A stretch of DNA of 19,499 nucleotides from Coriobacteriia bacterium (GTDB lineage: Bacteria > Actinomycetota > Coriobacteriia > Anaerosomatales > JAENZW01), in contig JAOUET010000013.1 in the NCBI GenBank assembly GCA_029858605.1, forward strand, positions 1 to 19,499, in the 5' to 3' direction. Under the pieces are notes generated by a model, which searched no databases, was not told where the DNA came from, and saw nothing but the letters and a program-made list of their open reading frames with translations. Every line of letters starts with the position of its first letter. Positions within the stretch are counted from its first letter, which is position 1. Shown in pieces: positions 12,168-19,499 of this stretch. The translations under genes were made by a program, and so were the position numbers.

Positions 12168-15100
12168 CTAGCGCTTGCTCTTTAGATCGCCTCGCGCATC
12201 GTAGGCGGCTTGCCCCTCGGCGATGGACCACGACTCCTCTTCCGGTGCCCCGGGTCCTCCGAGCGAGGGCCCCATGGGACCGGCTCTGACGCCGCGGCGC
12301 ATCCGAATCGGCTCTCCCGCGGTGCTCCTTGCGGTGTAGGGACGGACGTCTTCGGCAATGATGGCAAGCCCGCGCTCCGAGTTGTTCTGGAGCATGCCAT
12401 CGACGAGGTATGCCCGGTGCTTCACGACTACGTCTCCGACCCTGCCGAGGACATCCTCGAATACGACGACATCGAGCAATCCCGTCGCGTCTTCCAGCGT
12501 CAGAAAGCACGTTCTGCGCCCCGAGCGCGTGCGTGGCGTCTGCGCTCTCTCGCGGACACCGCACACGCGGACCTTCGTGTGGTCACGCAATCCGTGCAAC
12601 TCGCTCGCATACGTCACCCCGCGAAGGTCGAGATCGTCGCGAGCAAGCTCCAACGGGTGGCACGTGAGCGACAAACCGAGCAGTTCGAGCTCCGCCGATA
12701 GTCGTCGTGCGGTCGACCAGCCGCTTATATGGCCGGGGTCCTCGGCGGGTTGCGTCGGGGACGGGGCGAGGCACAAGACGTCGTCACCGGCACTCCCCTC
12801 CCGGGCCAGCACGGCTTTCAGTTCGGGCAGGAGCGCAAGCATCTCGTCGCGCGTGGGAGGGCGCCCCTCCTCGGTGATGCCGAGACCGTCCAGCGCTCCG
12901 ACACGTACGAGCGCCTCCGCTGCCTGCACCTCGGCACGAGTCCGTCGCAAGAAATCCGCGAGATCCCTGAACCGCCGAACGCCCCGCTCGCATTCGATGG
13001 CGGAAAGGAGCCGCTGCGTTATGTCGTGAACGTCCTTCAAGCCCACTCGGATCGCGCGTCCGTCGGACTCGATGGTGTAGCCCGCCGAAGACTCGTTCAC
13101 GTGGGGCGGCCGGATGTCGAGCCCGTGTCTGCGCGCATCGTTGACGATAAGCCGCGGGCTGTAGAAACCCATGGGCTCGTTGTTCAGGATGGCGGCTGCG
13201 AACTCCGCGGGAAAGTACGTGCGCAGCCATGCACTCGCGTAGCTCACCACAGCGAAGCAAGCGGCGTGCGCTTTGTTGAAGCCGTACGCCGCGAAGCCTT
13301 CGAGCTGCCGAAAGACCTCTTCGGCAACGCGAAAATCCACCCCTCGGTCGACCGCACGCTCGATGAAGTGCACCCGGATGCTCTCCATCTCTTCTCGCGA
13401 GCGGTCTTTGGTCATGGCGCGGCGCAGAGAATCGGCTTCGGCGAGATCGAAGCCCGCGATTGCCTGTGCGACGAGAAGAACCTGCTCTTGGTAGATGATG
13501 ACGCCATAGGAATCGCGCAGGATCTCTCGCATCGCGGGATGCGGGACGCTCACCGGTTCGATCCCATGACGTCGGCGGATGAACGGCGTGATCATCTCCG
13601 CTTCCAGCGGCCCGGGCCGAAACAGCGAGATAGCCGCGATGATGTCGTCGAAGCGCGTCGCGGCAAGGCGCGTGTTGAGATTGCGCTGGCCGCTGCTCTC
13701 GAGTTGGAACATCCCGATCGTGTCGGCGTTAGCGATCATCTGATAGACGCGCGGGTCGTCCTTTGCGAGGCCGAAGGGCTCCGGCACGGTCTCCTCCCCC
13801 ACTCGCTTGCGAGCCATCGCGACGGTGTCGCTTATCGCCGAGTGCATCCTCAAGCCGAGCACGTCCATCTTCACCAGGCCGAGCGCTTCGATATCGTCCT
13901 TGTCGTACTGCGACACGACGACGCCCTTCGCTGCCCACTGGAGAGGCGTCCACGTGTCGATAGGTTCGCGCGTGATTATGAAACCGCCGAGGTGCGTGCC
14001 GAGATGCATGGGGCACCCGTCGAGCTCTTCGGCGAGTTCGACGACGAGCGCGCGACTCGGGTCTTTGAGCGGGTGATCGGCGCACTCGGGATACGTCTCG
14101 AGCACCTCGCGGAGGTGACTCGCGCTAGCCCACGGGAGGTGGCGAGAGAGAGCGTTCACCTCGTTTGCCGAAAAGCCGAGCGCCCTGGCGGCAGTGCGCA
14201 CGGCGCTGCGAGCCGTCATCGTGTTGACCGTCGCCACCATTGCGACGTGCTCGTGGCCGAAGCGGCGATAGATGAAGTCGATGACCTCGTCGCGCCTTGC
14301 CGAGTCGAAATCGACGTCGATGTCGGGCATCTGCCGTCTTGCGGGATTCAGGAAGCGCTCGAAGAGAAGATCGTACGCGACGGGGTCGGCATCCGTGATG
14401 CCTAGGACGTAGGTGACGATGGAGTCGCCGGCGCTCCCTCGACCCGAGAAACGAATGCCCTGCTCTTCGGCGAAATCGACGATCTCCTTGACCACCAGGA
14501 AGTACTCGGGGAAGCCGAGATCCTGGATCACCGAGAGCTCGTGTTGGAGGCGGCGCACCGCCTCTGGAGTGACCGGGCGGTAGCGCTCCTCGAGTCCGTG
14601 CCAAGCGAGTTTCGAGAGGACCGAATAGGGCGTTTCGCCGGGAGGTATCTCGGCGGCCGGAAAGTGAAAGCCACCGAGCTCCAGGTCCAGGATGCAGCGC
14701 TCAGCGATCGTAAGCGTCGCGTCGCATGCGCGCGAAAGTCCCGCGAAGAGACGCCGCATCTCAGCCCCGGACTTCAAGTAAAGCTCCCCGTTGGAGCGGT
14801 CGTAAGGGCCGGGTAAGTGCATCTTTGCGCCGGCCGAAGAGAGAACGTCGTGGATGCGGAAATCGTCGGCGTGTACGTAGTGGACGTCGTTCGTGGCTAC
14901 TACAGGCAAGCCGAGGGAGTCGGCCAGCGACACGAGACCTGCCACATAGCGCGGTGAGTCCGATGCGAAGAGGTGCATCAGCTCCACGTAGAAGTCGCCG
15001 GGCGCAAAGCATTGTGCGAGACGCTCGAGGGCCGTGCGAGCGCGTTGGAGCCGTCCCGCCCGGACGGCCGCCCCAGCTTCTCCGTGCGGACATCCCGAGA

Positions 15101-15557
15101 GTCCGATCAGCCCTGCCGAAGCTCGCGCGAGTTCCTGGAGAGTCACGACGGAGGGTTCGTTGCGGGAGCGCACGTGCGCGCGAGAGATGAGGCGGCAAAG
15201 ATTGCGGTAACCCGTGATGTCGCGCGCGAGCAGGGTCAGGTGAAACCCGCGTCCCGCCGCTCGCCCGAATCCCACACTCGCCGGAAGCAGCAGCCGCTTT
15301 TCGGGCGGTAGGTCCGACTCCTCACCGGGGATGCCGACCGCTTCGATCACCACCTCGGCGCCGATAACGGGTTTTATTCCGGCCGCGTTCGCTTTCCGGT
15401 AGAACCGAACGGCTCCGTAGAGACCTTGGTGGTCGGTCAAGGCCAAGGCGTTCATTCCGAGGTCGCCCGCACGTTGAACGAGTGAGTCGAGGTCGGCCGC
15501 TCCATCCATGAAGCTGAACCGAGAATGTACGTGGAGATGTGCGAAGCCTTCGTTCAT
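12168..15557 (-). CDS. dnaE2: Error-prone DNA polymerase III alpha subunit (DnaE2/ImuC type)
   Basis: This C-family polymerase is used for mutagenic translesion synthesis, not bulk replication. The N-terminal PHP domain has HLHVHSRFSF (H7, H9), ALTDHQ and ATNDVHY. The polymerase catalytic aspartates are D412 and D414 in PDIDVDFD and D565 in VKMDVLGL. The C-terminus has an OB fold (VRVCGV...TCFLTLEDATGLLDVVVFED). DnaE2-type signatures are NNEPMGFYSPRLIVNDARRHG, DIRPPHVNESS and HLGTHLGGFIIT. At 1129 aa it fits DnaE2, being shorter than replicative DnaE1. The start is the ATG giving MNEGFAHLHVHS. No strong Shine-Dalgarno precedes it, but the upstream stop is only 12 nt away, so translation is probably coupled. 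It is cotranscribed with the DUF6504-like gene from a LexA-box promoter, hence presumably SOS-induced. Confidence 0.95.
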   Translation of the reverse strand: MNEGFAHLHVHSRFSFMDGAADLDSLVQRAGDLGMNALALTDHQGLYGAVRFYRKANAAGIKPVIGAEVVIEAVGIPGEESDLPPEKRLLLPASVGFGRAAGRGFHLTLLARDITGYRNLCRLISRAHVRSRNEPSVVTLQELARASAGLIGLSGCPHGEAGAAVRAGRLQRARTALERLAQCFAPGDFYVELMHLFASDSPRYVAGLVSLADSLGLPVVATNDVHYVHADDFRIHDVLSSAGAKMHLPGPYDRSNGELYLKSGAEMRRLFAGLSRACDATLTIAERCILDLELGGFHFPAAEIPPGETPYSVLSKLAWHGLEERYRPVTPEAVRRLQHELSVIQDLGFPEYFLVVKEIVDFAEEQGIRFSGRGSAGDSIVTYVLGITDADPVAYDLLFERFLNPARRQMPDIDVDFDSARRDEVIDFIYRRFGHEHVAMVATVNTMTARSAVRTAARALGFSANEVNALSRHLPWASASHLREVLETYPECADHPLKDPSRALVVELAEELDGCPMHLGTHLGGFIITREPIDTWTPLQWAAKGVVVSQYDKDDIEALGLVKMDVLGLRMHSAISDTVAMARKRVGEETVPEPFGLAKDDPRVYQMIANADTIGMFQLESSGQRNLNTRLAATRFDDIIAAISLFRPGPLEAEMITPFIRRRHGIEPVSVPHPAMREILRDSYGVIIYQEQVLLVAQAIAGFDLAEADSLRRAMTKDRSREEMESIRVHFIERAVDRGVDFRVAEEVFRQLEGFAAYGFNKAHAACFAVVSYASAWLRTYFPAEFAAAILNNEPMGFYSPRLIVNDARRHGLDIRPPHVNESSAGYTIESDGRAIRVGLKDVHDITQRLLSAIECERGVRRFRDLADFLRRTRAEVQAAEALVRVGALDGLGITEEGRPPTRDEMLALLPELKAVLAREGSAGDDVLCLAPSPTQPAEDPGHISGWSTARRLSAELELLGLSLTCHPLELARDDLDLRGVTYASELHGLRDHTKVRVCGVRERAQTPRTRSGRRTCFLTLEDATGLLDVVVFEDVLGRVGDVVVKHRAYLVDGMLQNNSERGLAIIAEDVRPYTARSTAGEPIRMRRGVRAGPMGPSLGGPGAPEEESWSIAEGQAAYDARGDLKSKR

Positions 15558-15569
15558 GGCGTGTGCTTG

Positions 15570-15983
15570 CTAGTCGACGATACCGGCGAGGATCCAGCAT
15601 TTCCGAAGTCTGTCGTAGGCGAGATCGTAGGTGCCGCCGCGGGCAAGGACGCGCCAATACCGGCGACTGACCCTCCTCGGCGTCCACCAACGGCGCTCGA
15701 CCGCCCAAACTTGAACGATCGCGTCGACCCGGTACGTACGGCCGTTGAATTCGAATGCCGAAGGACAGCATCGACGCTCGTCCCAAGCCACTGCTACCGG
15801 CGCGTTCAACCTCTTTCCGGTACCGGTGTCCTCGGGCATAGAGAGCTCGGAAGCTCGGATGATCCAGGGACTTCGAAGCAGCTCGATGATGACGGGGAGG
15901 CGTCCTTCCTTGGCTTGGAAGAGATCCATCGGCTGTCCGCCGGGAGTCGAATCGAAGCGTTTGATTTCAGCATTCCGTCCCAT
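15570..15983 (-). CDS. DUF6504-like small protein, first gene of the SOS-regulated dnaE2 operon
   Basis: The 137-aa product has a C-terminal half (about residues 58-137) that matches my memory of the DUF6504 pattern. It contains a beta segment FEFNGRTYRVDAIVQVW, a WW pair (ERRWWTPRR), then RRYWRVLARGGTYDLAYD and a final WILAGIVD. This family is known for genomic association with DnaE2/ImuB in actinobacteria; its biochemical role is not established. The N-terminal 55 residues (MGRNAEIKRF...PVIIELLRSPWII) are not part of the pattern I know. The ATG has GGAGG 9 nt upstream. The stop lies 12 nt before dnaE2. Transcription most likely starts near 16040 from the LexA-box promoter. It may be a mutasome accessory factor, which is inference. 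Confidence 0.75.
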   Translation of the reverse strand: MGRNAEIKRFDSTPGGQPMDLFQAKEGRLPVIIELLRSPWIIRASELSMPEDTGTGKRLNAPVAVAWDERRCCPSAFEFNGRTYRVDAIVQVWAVERRWWTPRRVSRRYWRVLARGGTYDLAYDRLRKCWILAGIVD

Positions 15984-16046
15984 GGATCGGCGCCTCCAAG
16001 CATGCCGAGAAGACGACGCCGCAGGGAGGGGCCCCGCGGCAAGACT

Positions 16047-16075
16047 AGTATATCGAACATATGTTCGGTATACAA
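16047..16075 (-). promoter_or_regulatory. SOS promoter: LexA box inside the -35/-10 spacer
   Basis: On the minus strand, TTGTAT (16075-16070) and TATACT (16052-16047) are exactly 17 bp apart. The spacer contains the perfect palindrome CGAACATATGTTCG (16054-16067), the GAAC-N4-GTTC LexA box of Gram-positives. The symmetry extends over 16048-16073 with only one mismatched pair. LexA bound here would block RNA polymerase directly. The start near 16040 leaves a leader of about 57 nt. Confidence 0.92.
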
Positions 16076-16181
16076 GACGTCTCTGACATGAGTCTTTGAC
16101 ATGGCGGCGGAAAGCAGCCGTCCATGAGATGGCGCCGACAACGCGCCGGCAGCCGGCATCGCGGCGAGACTCCCGGCTAAG

Positions 16182-18218
16182 CTACGAGATCCCTACCAGC
16201 GGCAACGCTCGCGCGAAGAACCCTCCCACCAGCAGTGCCGTGGCAACCGTTATGCCTGTCACGTATCCGGCTCGTCTCCAGCCCAGGGTGCGCCCGAGCA
16301 CCGCGAGCGTCGAGATGCAAGGGATCGCAAGTGTGTTCACCAGTACGTATACGAAGATGTTGGTGGGCGACATGAACGACAAGAGATTCTCGGACCCGGC
16401 CCCCGCCGTCGCGATGGCAAGCGTGGCCAATAGTTGCAGCGCGAACTCCTTGCGCAATATGCCGAAGAGGAGCGTGAGTCCTGCAACCGCCGGGAGTCCG
16501 AGCCAACCCGAGATCACAGGGGCCATGGGATCCGACAGCATCCAGAGGCGTCCGGTCTCGTACAGACCTCCGAGCACGATGCTTCCAATCACCACGATCG
16601 GCATGGCTATCAAGACGAATTCCCTGAACTGCCGCCATGCCTTCCTGGCGACGATACGTGCGGCCGGCCGACGGAAGGGAAACATCTCCATCACCATTCC
16701 TTCGGGCGACCCCGAAAGAGATCGGTTCAGGATCATGCCGATCACTGCGGCCACCAACGCGGTCACGGCGTAGACGCCGAGCGCAGGCAGCACTCCGAAG
16801 TAGTGGCCGACCGCCCCCAGGATCACGGCCGTCCTTGCGCTGCACGGAACCATCGACACGAGCGTGGCGGAGATGAAGCGCTCTCGTTCGGTACGCAGTA
16901 GCCGAACGCTGAGAACCGCGGGCACGCTGCACCCGAGGCCGGCGACTATCGGGATGATCGCTCGGCCGTGGAGACCGGCGCGGTGCATCATTCGGTCGGC
17001 GAGAAACGCCACGGCGTTCAGGTAGCCGCTGTCTTCCAGAAGTGCGAGGAGGAAGTAGAACGTCAGGATGTACGGTATGCCTATCGCAAGCGAGGCTTCG
17101 ATCCCCGCGTCGAAGCCCCAGCGCAGCGTCTCTGCGAGCGCTCCCTCCCCTGCGAGTGCGGTGATCGCCGACTGTATGGTCGGCGAGGCGTAGGTCGCCC
17201 AAAGCGAAGATACGACTCCCGCCAACGCCTCTCCGACGAAGAACAGGGTCATGAACAGGGTCCCCAGCATTCCGACGAGCATCGGGATACCCGTCAGGGG
17301 CCGGGTCGCGAGACGTGCGAAATCGAGTCGGGAACGTGCGTCGGGACGACTCGCCAGCACGCCCGAGGCTAGATCTGATGCAAGTGCATGACGTTCCCGC
17401 GCCAGCACGGTAGCACCCGTAGTCCCCATGACCGCAGCCAGAGCCGCGCGCGCCTCGTCTGCGACTCTCGAGATGCCTGAGACACCCTCGGAGCGGACCG
17501 CCTCGGTGACTTCCGAATCGCCTGAAAGGAGGCGGAAGGCGGTAGCACGCGGCGGCAGCTCGTAGGGGCTACATCCGGACTTTGCGACCGCATCGACCAG
17601 AGGTCGCACGACTCGCTCGAAGGGTTCCCTATATGACGGTGACGGCTCGTCGAGGTCGAGCTCCCCTTCTGCGAGCAAGGCGACGTACTCCATCAGTCCG
17701 GAGACACCTATGCCGTCCACGGCGGTCGTTCTGAATACCGGTGCCCCCAGACGCTCCGAGAACTCCATGGCGTCGATGACAATGCCACGACGTGCGGCCT
17801 CGTCGGAGAGGTTCACTACGACCACGGTCGGCATCTGCAACTCGAGCACTTCCAGCGCGAGAACGGTATTGCGCGACAGGTTCGTCGCGTCGAGAACGAC
17901 GACGACGACGTCGGGCGAAACCTCCAGCAAGGCCTGTCGCGACGTCGACGCCGCCTCGGTGTCGCCTGCAAGACCGTAGGTGCCCGGGAGGTCCATCACG
18001 TCCATTTCTACGTCACCGACGCGCGTACGGCCGACGTTGACCTCCGCAGTCTTGCCCGCATAGTGGGCAGTGACGACTCCTAGGCCCGTGAGCTGGTTGA
18101 ACAGAGTCGACTTGCCGACGTTTGGATTGCCGACGAGGGCGACTACCGTCTCTGGGCGACCTTCGGGGAAGAGCGCCACCGAGGACGGGCCGTGACACGT
18201 CCGTGCGCTCGACGCCAC
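16182..18218 (-). CDS. feoB: Ferrous iron transporter FeoB
   Basis: FeoB is a membrane Fe2+ importer with an N-terminal GTPase. The G domain shows G1 GNPNVGKST (about residues 30-38), switch AHYAGKTAEV, G3 DLPGTYGL and G4 NLSD, a variant of the common NMMD. A helical GDI-like region follows, and membrane segments occupy roughly residues 310-678. The transport signature GLGCSVPAVLSVR and a second cysteine motif SMVPCSARTAV are conserved. Length of 678 aa is normal. The GTG start lies 6 nt after the stop of the dtxR-type gene and has no good Shine-Dalgarno, so translation is probably coupled to that gene. No separate feoA is present; a FeoA-like domain forms the C-terminus of the upstream regulator. 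Expression is likely under that iron regulator. Confidence 0.96.
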   Translation of the reverse strand: MASSARTCHGPSSVALFPEGRPETVVALVGNPNVGKSTLFNQLTGLGVVTAHYAGKTAEVNVGRTRVGDVEMDVMDLPGTYGLAGDTEAASTSRQALLEVSPDVVVVVLDATNLSRNTVLALEVLELQMPTVVVVNLSDEAARRGIVIDAMEFSERLGAPVFRTTAVDGIGVSGLMEYVALLAEGELDLDEPSPSYREPFERVVRPLVDAVAKSGCSPYELPPRATAFRLLSGDSEVTEAVRSEGVSGISRVADEARAALAAVMGTTGATVLARERHALASDLASGVLASRPDARSRLDFARLATRPLTGIPMLVGMLGTLFMTLFFVGEALAGVVSSLWATYASPTIQSAITALAGEGALAETLRWGFDAGIEASLAIGIPYILTFYFLLALLEDSGYLNAVAFLADRMMHRAGLHGRAIIPIVAGLGCSVPAVLSVRLLRTERERFISATLVSMVPCSARTAVILGAVGHYFGVLPALGVYAVTALVAAVIGMILNRSLSGSPEGMVMEMFPFRRPAARIVARKAWRQFREFVLIAMPIVVIGSIVLGGLYETGRLWMLSDPMAPVISGWLGLPAVAGLTLLFGILRKEFALQLLATLAIATAGAGSENLLSFMSPTNIFVYVLVNTLAIPCISTLAVLGRTLGWRRAGYVTGITVATALLVGGFFARALPLVGIS

Positions 18219-18224
18219 TGGGGG

Positions 18225-18881
18225 CTACCGCTTCCCGGCAGACTTGGCGAGTATCTTCTCGGCGATGTCTCTGCCGAGGGCGTACGTGGAGTCGTCCACC
18301 TCGATGAGTAGTGGCCCTCTGAACGGTGCGACCTCGGTCACGGACACCACGGTGCCGGGGAACATCCCCATGGAGCCGAGGTAGGCCAGCATTGCCTCGT
18401 CGTCCTCGGACACCTGCAAGATCTGCGCCCTGCTTCCGGGTCCGAAATCAGACAGCGAGGTGCCGGAGACTTCCGCGACTTCGCCCTCTTCAGTGGGAAT
18501 CGGGTGGCCGTGAGGGCACACCGTGGGGTTCTCGAGGTACTGTTCGAGACGGCCCAGGACGCGCGGGGATAGGGCGTGCTCCAAGAGGCAGGCATCCTCG
18601 TGCGCCTCTTCCCACGGCATGCCGAGAACATCAACGAGGAACCGTTCGGCGAGCCTGTGGCGGCGGATGATGTCGAGGGCCAGCGAGCGCCCTTCCTCTG
18701 TGAGCAATACGGCCCCGCCCACGCGGGACACGAGGCCTTTGTCCTGCAGGCGTCTCAGCGTGGCGGTGACCGTGGGACCGGAAACGCCGACCGCTTCCGC
18801 TATGGGAGTAGGCCTGACGGGACCTCTCTCGCTGAGTTTGTAGATTGCTTCGAGGTACTCCTCGACAGTCGCGCTGGTCAT
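18225..18881 (-). CDS. DtxR/IdeR-family iron-dependent repressor with FeoA-like C-terminal domain
   Basis: The 218-aa protein has a winged-helix N-terminus (VEEYLEAIYKL, then PIAEAVGVSGPTVTATLRRL). A metal-binding and dimerisation helix set follows, with H75, E79, H94, C98, E101 and H102 at the positions of the DtxR ligands H79, E83, H98, C102, E105 and H106. The cysteine at the C102 position argues for an iron-sensing rather than a manganese (MntR) type. The DtxR M10 position appears to be E8 here. CPHGHPIP closes the domain, and about residues 145-218 form a FeoA/SH3-like domain (LGSMGMFPGTVVSV). I chose the ATG giving MTSATVEEYLEAIY because AGGGGAG lies 7 nt upstream; a further 16 codons are open. 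It directly precedes feoB, so it probably autoregulates this iron-uptake operon. Confidence 0.92.
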   Translation of the reverse strand: MTSATVEEYLEAIYKLSERGPVRPTPIAEAVGVSGPTVTATLRRLQDKGLVSRVGGAVLLTEEGRSLALDIIRRHRLAERFLVDVLGMPWEEAHEDACLLEHALSPRVLGRLEQYLENPTVCPHGHPIPTEEGEVAEVSGTSLSDFGPGSRAQILQVSEDDEAMLAYLGSMGMFPGTVVSVTEVAPFRGPLLIEVDDSTYALGRDIAEKILAKSAGKR

Positions 18882-19391
18882 TTGTGCGCTCCCCTTTGCC
18901 GAGCGGATCGTGCTGTTCTGGTGGGTCAATGAAGGCGGTACGCTTCGTCTATTCTAAGGGATAAAGTGTGCCGGTGCGATGTGGGTGCCGTTGAGAGAGC
19001 GTGCGAACGGATGTACGCCCGTTCCCCCAAAAACCAGTGCCGTTTGGCGGGCAATGGGTTCCGTTCGTCGCATATGTGAGAAATGTCTCCGGAACCTATT
19101 GACCACTGTCTGAGCTATGCGTATCGTTACAGCCGTCCCGAGAAGTCGGACCTGGCGAGTCTCGAAAAGTAGCGTACCAGTAGCCGCCGGCGGGGGACCG
19201 TGAACGTGGACACAGCGCGAGTTGGTTCACCGGACCGGAACTCCAAAGGTGGGAAACGGGAAGCTGCGGAGTAGGGATCACGCGGGTGAGGTTTCTCGGG
19301 ACACTTGTCTTCTCGGCATGCCACCTCCTTCGCATGCCTGCCTCCCCCGCCACGTGCTCACGGGAGCCGAGTCCCGCGCAAACCGTCGGCG
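18882..19391. other. Intergenic region of about 510 bp without a convincing gene
   Basis: No open frame here has coding character in either strand. The minus-strand frame at 19096-19458 runs into the queD-like end in another frame and is rich in Arg/Ser/Pro. The part nearest the dtxR-type gene should hold its promoter; TAGAAT on the minus strand near 18950 is a possible -10 without a good -35. A perfect 7-bp inverted repeat GGCATGC/GCATGCC (19315-19321, 19332-19338) holds AAGGAGG in its minus-strand loop. I recognise no known riboswitch or tRNA. Confidence 0.5.
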
Positions 19392-19499
19392 CTAGGGGCG
19401 ATAGGTGATCCTGGCGACCGGGGACTCCCACACCGAGACCGATACCATCCGCACGCACGGGTCGACCCTGTCACGGAGGGCTTCGAAGATGACCCGGGC
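19392..19499 (-). CDS. C-terminal fragment of a 6-pyruvoyl-tetrahydropterin synthase/QueD-like protein
   Basis: Only the last 35 codons are visible, entering from the right edge: ARVIFEALRDRVD followed by CVRMVSVSVWESPVARITYR and stop. The pattern of a helix, then a beta-strand ending in V-x-V-WE-(S/T)-P and a short tail matches the C-terminus of 6-carboxytetrahydropterin synthase (QueD, the 7-deazaguanine/queuosine pathway) and its pterin-synthase relatives. The conserved glutamate is the pterin-anchoring residue in that family. The zinc-binding histidines lie outside the window, so the exact member cannot be fixed. Confidence 0.6.
   Translation of the reverse strand, partial: ARVIFEALRDRVDPCVRMVSVSVWESPVARITYRP

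Noticed and set aside
12729..14405. 558-codon plus-strand open frame
   Set aside because: It is entirely antisense to dnaE2, whose domains and catalytic motifs are intact; the translation shows no motif and is typical of an antisense frame in GC-rich coding DNA.
16131..16178. feoB terminator
   Set aside because: Two dyads (GGCGC/GCGCC and AGCCGG/CCGGCT) follow the feoB stop, but loops are long and no U-run follows, so I did not annotate one.
16177..17202. 341-codon minus-strand open frame
   Set aside because: It overlaps feoB in another frame and is rich in Arg/His/Asp, with no hydrophobic or conserved pattern.
18930..18965. DtxR/IdeR box upstream of the dtxR-type gene
   Set aside because: TTAGAATAG resembles one half-site of the IdeR box on the minus strand, but no matching second half-site is present.
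19096..19458. 120-codon minus-strand open frame
   Set aside because: It begins inside the queD-like coding end in a different frame and has Arg/Pro/Ser-rich composition without motifs.
1..19499. CRISPR arrays, insertion sequences, prophage or att sites
   Set aside because: No regularly spaced repeats, transposase motifs or integrase genes were seen, and the tRNA genes have no duplicated 3' ends nearby.

Overview
The window is about 19.5 kb of high-GC chromosomal DNA, densely packed with housekeeping, DNA-repair and metal genes and with no mobile elements. The host is probably a high-GC Gram-positive (Actinomycetota, possibly a Coriobacteriia-like lineage). This rests on the GC content and codon use, frequent GTG starts, an SOS box of the CGAACATATGTTCG (GAAC-N4-GTTC) type shared by Firmicutes and Actinobacteria, an IdeR-like iron regulator and a DnaE2-type polymerase. 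The taxonomy is inference only.

Left part (1-3139, minus strand). The 5' end of priA lies downstream of metK. metK is preceded by a complete SAM-I (S-box) riboswitch with promoter, aptamer, antiterminator and terminator. Upstream is a small operon: a beta-rich 68-aa ORF, a two-helix membrane ORF in the same frame but separated by one TGA, and an isoprenylcysteine-methyltransferase-like membrane enzyme. Its promoter faces a divergent tetR-family gene, and the shared intergenic region carries TTTAC-N3-GTAAA operator palindromes.

Middle (3140-6100, plus strand). tetR is followed by gltX (GluRS). Next come tRNA-Gln(CTG) and tRNA-Glu(CTC) under a near-consensus promoter with a strong terminator, then the RNase P RNA gene rnpB. 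The rnpB 3' end overlaps the stop codon of a convergent chelatase gene.

Centre (6082-12148). On the minus strand are a fused ChlI/ChlD-type chelatase ATPase, an acidic low-complexity protein with a C-terminal four-cysteine motif, and endonuclease IV (nfo). Divergent from nfo are dinB (Pol IV) and a small lipoprotein.

Right part (12168-19499, minus strand). A DUF6504-like protein and dnaE2 (error-prone Pol III alpha) form a two-gene operon. Its promoter has a LexA-box palindrome exactly filling the -35/-10 spacer, so it should be SOS-induced. Then come a dtxR/ideR-family regulator and feoB (ferrous iron transport), about 510 bp without a convincing gene, and the 3' end of a queD-like gene at the right edge.

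The most unusual signals are: (a) the in-frame TGA joining two apparent halves of one gene, followed by a hairpin at a distance compatible with a bacterial SECIS; (b) the SOS promoter of the DUF6504-dnaE2 operon; (c) the multi-site TetR operator; (d) the acidic protein with the CX2CX5CX10C tail; (e) the rnpB/chelatase antisense overlap.
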